A stretch of DNA of 9,242 nt from NCBI GenBank assembly GCA_946482355.1, contig CAMLRE010000053.1, positions 1 to 9,242 on the forward strand, written 5' to 3'. The DNA comes from an uncultured Bdellovibrio sp. Its GTDB lineage: Bacteria > Bdellovibrionota > Bdellovibrionia > Bdellovibrionales > Bdellovibrionaceae. The first letter of the stretch is position 1. The number at the start of each line of letters is the position of its first letter. The translations under genes and the position numbers were made by a program. This document shows, piece by piece, positions 5,112 through 9,242 of this stretch. The notes under the pieces were generated by a model. It saw only the letters and a list, made by a program, of their open reading frames with translations. It was not told the DNA's origin and ran no database searches.

Positions 5112-6716
5112 ATGAAGAAAAAGGCGGAACTGCCTTACATTTTAGACGATGATGCATCACTGACTTACTACCGCATCGTCATGGTTGTAGCCGGTGGCTT
5201 TTATCTTTTATGGTATTTTGTAGTTGAAGCTTTATTGCCAGGATCTTACAACCCCTTCTTAGGGCGTTTTTTAGCCGTACTTTGTTTTTTCGGTGCTTAT
5301 GTCGGAAGTTTTATTTCAGCTTCGGTTAGAAAAAATATCGAATTTTGGTTTGCTTTTGCTGCATGGGTTACAACCTTACATTTTTATTATTTATTTTATA
5401 ATAACCGCATAGACATCACCTGGGTTTGGGGTTGTTACATGGCCGTCATCACCGTGGCGGCACTCATGCAAAGTATGCGCGCGATGGTGAGTTATATTGT
5501 GTTTGTCATCATTCTTTCAGTGGCGATCAACTACGCAAGCCCTAATCTAAAAGAAACTTTATTCTTACCAGGCATTCTAACTATTGTTGCCGTTGCTTTT
5601 GCAGGTCTTCGTTCACGTTTAAAACTAACAATGCAAGTGCGTGAAAATGCCTTGCAGGTTCGCCGTTTATTAGATTCCACTTTCGAAGGTATGGCTTTGC
5701 ATGATGGCGAATTTCTTTTAGATGTGAATGAAGCCTTGGTAAAAATGTTCGGTTACACACGCCAAGAATTAATCGGTAAAAGTATTTACACCATGTGTAC
5801 TCTTGAATCAGGGCAAATGGCCGCCGCTCACATTGCTCAGCAAGCCGAATCTTCTTATGAAGCGATCGGTATTCGAAAAGATGGTTCACGCTTTCACATT
5901 GAGATTCGTGGCAAAAAGCACATGCTTAAAAATGGAGTCATGGGCCGCGTAGCTGCGATTCAAGACATCACTGACCGTAAAAAAAATGAACAAACGAAAA
6001 TTCTTTTCGAAGCTTCACAAGAAGCTTTAAGAATTCGTAACGAATTTATTTCAATCGCTTCACACGAATTAAAAACACCGCTAACTAGTATTAAACTGCA
6101 AACACAGATGACCCAAATGGCTGCCGAAAAAGGCGATCCTCAAGCTTACAGCCCCGAGCGCATGAAAAAGTTTGTAAGCCAGATTGATAAACAAGCTAAC
6201 CGTTTAACAAATTTAATTGAAGATATGTTAGATGTTTCGCGTATATCACTGGGTAAATTATCTTTAGAAAAAGCGCCGAATTCTCTAAATACGTTAATTG
6301 AAGAAACCTTAGAATCTTTAAACGATCTGATCAAACAAAGCGGCAACCAGATTATTTGCAAAATTGAACCAAACATCACCGCCAATATTGACCGCTTCCG
6401 TATGGAGCAGGTTTTAACAAATCTTTTAACGAATGCTATTAAATACGGCGAAGGAAAACCCGTTAACGTAAATTTAACAAAACACGGAAATGAAATTTCT
6501 TTGTCGGTGCGCGATCAAGGAATGGGTATTGCAAAAGAAAATCAAGAACGTATCTTTGCGCGTTTTGAACGAGCCGTAGCAGCAAAAAACATCAGCGGCC
6601 TCGGATTAGGTTTATATATTTCACAACAAATTGTTCAGGCTCATCATGGGACAATCATCGTACAAAGTGCCCCGAATGAAGGTGCTTGTTTTATCGTAAA
6701 TATTCCAGCAGAATAA
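5112..6716 (+). CDS. Membrane-bound PAS sensor histidine kinase
   Basis: This 534-residue protein has an N-terminal membrane block with about six hydrophobic helices (roughly 20-42, 50-70, 76-97, 103-121, 124-142, 150-166) and almost no periplasmic loops. That design often senses membrane state or a small molecule inside the membrane. A short helix leads to a PAS domain (183-290; GYTRQELIGKS at 214-224, IQDITDRK at 283-290), HisKA with phospho-acceptor His318 (SHELKTP), and HATPase_c with N-box Asn441, G1 box DQGMG (468-472) and G2 box GLGLGL (496-501). All catalytic motifs are intact and there is no receiver, so this is a classic transmitter. ATG at 5112 has AAGGA 7 nt upstream. The response regulator begins 7 bp after its stop, making it the presumed phospho-acceptor. 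The stimulus is unknown; the N-terminal block does not match a named sensor domain that I can identify with confidence. Confidence 0.95.
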   Translation: MKKKAELPYILDDDASLTYYRIVMVVAGGFYLLWYFVVEALLPGSYNPFLGRFLAVLCFFGAYVGSFISASVRKNIEFWFAFAAWVTTLHFYYLFYNNRIDITWVWGCYMAVITVAALMQSMRAMVSYIVFVIILSVAINYASPNLKETLFLPGILTIVAVAFAGLRSRLKLTMQVRENALQVRRLLDSTFEGMALHDGEFLLDVNEALVKMFGYTRQELIGKSIYTMCTLESGQMAAAHIAQQAESSYEAIGIRKDGSRFHIEIRGKKHMLKNGVMGRVAAIQDITDRKKNEQTKILFEASQEALRIRNEFISIASHELKTPLTSIKLQTQMTQMAAEKGDPQAYSPERMKKFVSQIDKQANRLTNLIEDMLDVSRISLGKLSLEKAPNSLNTLIEETLESLNDLIKQSGNQIICKIEPNITANIDRFRMEQVLTNLLTNAIKYGEGKPVNVNLTKHGNEISLSVRDQGMGIAKENQERIFARFERAVAAKNISGLGLGLYISQQIVQAHHGTIIVQSAPNEGACFIVNIPAE

Positions 6717-6723
6717 AAACCGC

Positions 6724-7122
6724 ATGAGTTCCATCGAAAACAAAATTCTTCTGATCGAAGACGACATTGATATTCAAGATAACTTGAAAGCTTTTCTTGA
6801 AATGGAAAATTTCGAAGTAGCTGCTGCTGCCAATGGTAAGCAAGCGATCGAACTGATGCAAAAAGAAGGAAAACCATCGTTGATTCTTTTAGATTTGATG
6901 ATGCCGATAATGAATGGCTATGAAATGTTAGCCGAAATGAAAAAACGCGATCTTTTTCAAAAAAATCCGGTACCTATTATTTTATTATCAGCGGCTACAG
7001 ACATTGAAGAAACAGCGCGCGACCAAGTTGTTAAGTTTGTACGTAAACCCATCGCTTTAGATAAACTGTTAACAACGATCAAAGAAATTCACGCTCAAAG
7101 TCAGCCGCACGGTACGGCCTAG
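6724..7122 (+). CDS. Single-domain response regulator (CheY/Spo0F-like receiver)
   Basis: This 132-residue protein is a lone receiver domain. The acidic pocket is Glu12/Asp13/Asp14 (LIEDDID), the phospho-acceptor is Asp57 (LLDLMMPIMNG), the switch Ser89 lies in LLSAA, and the conserved Lys108 is in VRKPI. No DNA-binding or enzymatic output domain follows; only about 10 residues remain after the last helix. It must therefore act by protein-protein contact or as a phosphorelay intermediate. It lies 7 bp after the membrane kinase, with no recognisable Shine-Dalgarno in that gap, so translation is probably coupled to the kinase. That kinase is the likely phosphodonor (inference from position). 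The hybrid kinase earlier in the window is a less likely partner. No terminator is evident after the stop. Confidence 0.95.
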   Translation: MSSIENKILLIEDDIDIQDNLKAFLEMENFEVAAAANGKQAIELMQKEGKPSLILLDLMMPIMNGYEMLAEMKKRDLFQKNPVPIILLSAATDIEETARDQVVKFVRKPIALDKLLTTIKEIHAQSQPHGTA

Positions 7123-7143
7123 AAAATGCGACGGCTCAAAAAA

Positions 7144-7152
7144 TGCTAAGAT
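7144..7152 (+). promoter_or_regulatory. Possible extended -10 promoter element for the dehydrogenase
   Basis: TGCTAAGAT fits the extended -10 pattern TGnTATAAT with four of six core matches. No good -35 lies 17 bp upstream, which is typical of extended -10 promoters but also weakens the call. Transcription would start near 7159, within the inverted repeat at 7153-7178. Confidence 0.3.
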
Positions 7153-7178
7153 CACCTCGTACTTAAAATAACGAGGTG
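7153..7178. promoter_or_regulatory. Perfect 8-bp inverted repeat covering the dehydrogenase Shine-Dalgarno
   Basis: CACCTCGT (7153-7160) and ACGAGGTG (7171-7178) are exact reverse complements around a 10-nt AT-rich loop. The right arm contains GAGGTG, the Shine-Dalgarno that ends 3 nt before the ATG at 7182. In an mRNA starting upstream, the left arm would act as an anti-Shine-Dalgarno and hide the ribosome binding site. If transcription starts inside the repeat it would instead be a DNA operator. Confidence 0.6.
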
Positions 7179-7181
7179 CTC

Positions 7182-8312
7182 ATGAGAACAAGAGTCAAAA
7201 ACGAACTTTTAATGCTTTGTGGTTTAGGGACATTAGCCCTACTGCGTTCGAGCAGAAAACGCTTAGCCATTTTACCCGCTTTAGCGAGTGGTTATTTATT
7301 AACGCGTATCTTAGTTGAATCAAGTAATCCCGATTCATTTCGCGGTCAATCAGCTATTATCACCGGTGGTTCACGCGGCTTAGGCTTAGCGCTGGCACGC
7401 CAACTGGTGAACGAAAATTGTAATGTCACGTTACTTGCGCGTGATGAAGATGAATTAAAAAGGGCCAAATCACAACTTGATAAATTAAATCGCGGGCAAG
7501 TGCATATCATCGCTTGCGATATTACTGACAACGTTCAATTAAGCTCAGCTATTCACGAAGCTGCTGATCTTTTTGATGGTATTGATTTATTGATCAACAA
7601 CGCCGGAGCCATTGTTGTTGGCCCGTGGGAAAGCATGACCCAGCAGGATTTCGAAGCGCAGATGAAGATTCATCTCTATGCAGCGATGAATTCCATTCGC
7701 GTGGCTCTTCCGTTCTTGCGCCAAAAAACCAGTGGTGGACGCATTGTAAATATTTGTTCGATGGGTGGACGCATGGCGATTCCGCATATGTTACCCTATG
7801 ACACTTCCAAATTTGCACTTTCTGGTTTTTCGCAAGGCCTGGCCACTGAACTTTATGACGAAGATATTTCTGTCACCACAGTTTACCCAGGTATGATGCG
7901 CACCGGATCTCCGATTCAAGCGGTGTTTAAAGGTGAACATGAAAAAGAATTTGCGTGGTTTCAATCAGCTGATGTACTTCCGGGATTTTCAACGGCCGTT
8001 CAAGATGCAGCCAAACAAATTATTGAAGCCGCGCGTGATCGCCGTTTTGAATTGATGCCGTTTTTACCTGCGAAATTACGCTTCGGTCTTGGCACATTCT
8101 TTCCAGAACTAGTGGCTTACACATTGGTGTTGTTAAATCGATTACTGCCATCAGGCCAATCAGGCGAATATAAAACAGGGGCTCAGTCACGCGAAGTGTT
8201 TGACCGTTCGCTATTAACTAAGCCCTTTAGATCTTCGGCGCAGAAAGCAGAAAAAGAATCTAATCAAACGCCGAAGTACGATGCTAAAGAAAATATGGGT
8301 CTGTTACACTAA
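7182..8312 (+). CDS. Membrane-associated short-chain dehydrogenase/reductase (SDR), probably NADP(H)-preferring
   Basis: The ATG at 7182 gives 376 residues and has GAGGTG directly upstream; an in-frame GTG two codons earlier (7176) overlaps that Shine-Dalgarno and is rejected. The N-terminus has two hydrophobic stretches (8-21 and 29-45) separated by RSSRKR, probably a membrane hairpin or anchor. The classical SDR domain follows: cofactor motif TGGSRGLG (61-68), Asp113 in CDIT, NNAG (139-142), structural Asn170, catalytic Ser193, Tyr206 and Lys210 (YDTSK), and PG (236-237). Arg65 and Arg87 (LLAR) favour NADP over NAD by family knowledge. A second amphipathic region (291-323) may lie on the membrane, and a polar tail follows (325-376). 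Classical SDRs are about 250-280 residues, so this one is extended at both ends. It probably reduces or oxidises a lipophilic alcohol or ketone; the substrate is not readable. It converges with the thiolase, 6 bp apart. Confidence 0.92.
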   Translation: MRTRVKNELLMLCGLGTLALLRSSRKRLAILPALASGYLLTRILVESSNPDSFRGQSAIITGGSRGLGLALARQLVNENCNVTLLARDEDELKRAKSQLDKLNRGQVHIIACDITDNVQLSSAIHEAADLFDGIDLLINNAGAIVVGPWESMTQQDFEAQMKIHLYAAMNSIRVALPFLRQKTSGGRIVNICSMGGRMAIPHMLPYDTSKFALSGFSQGLATELYDEDISVTTVYPGMMRTGSPIQAVFKGEHEKEFAWFQSADVLPGFSTAVQDAAKQIIEAARDRRFELMPFLPAKLRFGLGTFFPELVAYTLVLLNRLLPSGQSGEYKTGAQSREVFDRSLLTKPFRSSAQKAEKESNQTPKYDAKENMGLLH

Positions 8313-8318
8313 CCAGTT

Positions 8319-9242
8319 TTACACTGATTCTAAAATCGCGGCCACACCCATTCCACCTGCTGTACAGATGGAAACAAGGCCGCGCTTTTTACCGCCGCCA
8401 GCTAAAAGTTTCGCTAACGTTCCGGTAACACGTGCACCAGTTGCTGCAAATGGGTGACCCATGGCGATTGAACTTCCGACGACATTCATTTTTGTACGGT
8501 CAATCGGACCAATCGGTGCTTTTAAACCTAAAACATTTTTGCAGTATTCAGGTGATTCCCAGGCTTTCAAGTTACAAAGAACTTGAGCCGCAAAGGCTTC
8601 GTGACTTTCGAAATAATCAAAATCTTTAAATGTTAATTCATTACGAGTTAATAATTGTGAAACCGCTTTTGTTGGCGCCATTAATAAGCCGGCTCCGTGA
8701 ACAAAATCAACCGCTGCCGCTTGCACATCAATGACTTTCGCCATCGGAAATAAACCTAACTTTTGCGCTACTGATTCAGTTCCTAATAAAACCGTGGCCG
8801 CCCCGTCGGTTAACGGAGAACTATTTCCGGCCGTTAACGTTCCTGAAACTGTATCAAATGAAGGTTTAAGTTTTGCTAATTTTTGAATATTTGTATCAGC
8901 ACGTAACGTGGCATCGCGAGTGATTCCGTGAAATGGAACAACTAAGTCATCGTAAAAACCAGCATCGTAAGCTTTCGCTCCGTTTAAGTGGCTGGCTAAC
9001 GCGACGGCGTCTTGATCTTCGCGCGCAATTTTCCATTCTTTCGCCATTAATTCACAGTGCTGACCCATCGACATCAAAGTACGTGGTTCAGTGACTGAAG
9101 CCGCTCTCGGTTTAAACATACCGATTGAAGCCCCTGATAAAGCTTTCATGCGGGCCCCAAAAGTTTTGGCGTTATTCATATTCATTAAAAATTTTCTGAA
9201 TTTATCAGAAACTTCAATTGGAAAATCACTATTCGTATCAAC
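8319..9242 (-). CDS. FadI/HADHB-type thiolase (acetyl-CoA C-acyltransferase), N-terminus outside the window
   Basis: The frame stays open to the window edge. The 19 codons before the Met at 9185 read in family style (SDFPIEVS at about 5-12), so that Met is not the start. The visible 307 residues are roughly the C-terminal two-thirds to three-quarters of a thiolase. Seen here: a NSSPLTDGA-type segment (140-148), HEAF (214-217), GHPFAATGAR (262-271) with catalytic His263, and CTAGGMG (293-299) with catalytic Cys293. The nucleophilic Cys that is acylated should be upstream and is not visible. HEAF in place of the common NEAF is characteristic of the FadI/trifunctional-enzyme beta-subunit branch, so the likely role is thiolytic cleavage of 3-ketoacyl-CoA in fatty acid beta-oxidation, with a FadJ-like partner. 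That partner is not in the window. It converges with the SDR gene with 6 bp between stops. Confidence 0.93.
   Translation of the reverse strand, partial: VDTNSDFPIEVSDKFRKFLMNMNNAKTFGARMKALSGASIGMFKPRAASVTEPRTLMSMGQHCELMAKEWKIAREDQDAVALASHLNGAKAYDAGFYDDLVVPFHGITRDATLRADTNIQKLAKLKPSFDTVSGTLTAGNSSPLTDGAATVLLGTESVAQKLGLFPMAKVIDVQAAAVDFVHGAGLLMAPTKAVSQLLTRNELTFKDFDYFESHEAFAAQVLCNLKAWESPEYCKNVLGLKAPIGPIDRTKMNVVGSSIAMGHPFAATGARVTGTLAKLLAGGGKKRGLVSICTAGGMGVAAILESV

Noticed and set aside
6009..6047. Two adjacent 7-bp inverted repeats (AAGCTTC/GAAGCTT and AATTCGT/ACGAATT) in the membrane kinase gene.
   Set aside because: They fall in the conserved coding region just before the HisKA motif, and 7-bp arms are expected several times by chance in a window of this length.
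7102..7118. GCCG/CGGC stem at the end of the receiver gene, considered as a terminator.
   Set aside because: Only a 4-bp stem, located before the stop codon and not followed by a T-run.
8304..8325. Direct repeat TTACACT (8304-8310 and 8319-8325) over the convergent stops of the SDR and thiolase genes.
   Set aside because: Seven bases, no hairpin potential beyond a 4-bp stem and no insertion signature, so it is not an attachment site or terminator.
9193..9211. A 7-bp inverted repeat TTTCTGA/TCAGAAA with a 5-nt loop near the right edge, which first looked like a thiolase operator.
   Set aside because: The thiolase frame runs open through it to the window end, so it is inside coding sequence and not upstream of the gene.

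Overview
The window is 9.2 kb of compact, AT-leaning, Gram-negative-type bacterial chromosome with nine protein genes, both end genes being cut by the window edges. There is no RNA gene, CRISPR array, insertion sequence or phage gene that I can support. The taxon cannot be fixed from the sequence. A lipoprotein with a lipobox, FadI-type fatty acid oxidation, dense two-component signalling and the style of the short regulatory proteins would suit a Bdellovibrio-like bacterium (Bdellovibrionota), but that is an impression and not a measurement.

Layout. (1) 1-1383 (+): C-terminal part of a hybrid sensor histidine kinase (PAS end, HisKA, HATPase, receiver). It converges with only 4 bp to spare on (2) a minus-strand pair: an XRE-type helix-turn-helix protein (2190-2468) followed after 28 bp by a 257-residue protein (1388-2161, TTG start) that has a faint PAS-like segment. 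A good promoter for this pair, decorated with two small inverted repeats, lies at 2494-2536. (3) Further upstream on the minus strand are a lipoprotein with a duplicated domain (4382-5041), a GNAT acetyltransferase (3780-4331) and a DadA/PuuB-type FAD-dependent amine oxidoreductase (2602-3783). The last two overlap by 4 bp (ATGA) and are almost certainly translationally coupled. (4) Divergent from the lipoprotein is a second sensory pair: a six-helix membrane PAS histidine kinase (5112-6716) and, 7 bp later, a single-domain response regulator (6724-7122). (5) A membrane-anchored short-chain dehydrogenase (7182-8312) follows, with its Shine-Dalgarno sequence buried in one arm of a perfect 8-bp inverted repeat. 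(6) It converges with 6 bp to spare on a FadI/HADHB-type thiolase (8319-9242, minus strand, N-terminus outside the window).

How the parts may work together. The membrane kinase and the output-less receiver form an obvious phosphotransfer pair; the receiver must signal by protein contact or feed a phosphorelay. The GNAT and FAD oxidase look like a two-step pathway acting on an amine or amino acid. The XRE protein plus its unknown partner look like a small autoregulated module. The most notable structures not explained by gene content are a perfect 10-bp inverted repeat with a 4-nt loop early in the GNAT coding region (4260-4283), the inverted repeat over the dehydrogenase start (7153-7178), and the paired palindromes over the XRE promoter. 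I do not see a clear-cut novel defence or mobile system here; the XRE/PAS-like pair and the GNAT/oxidase pair are the best candidates for something undescribed.
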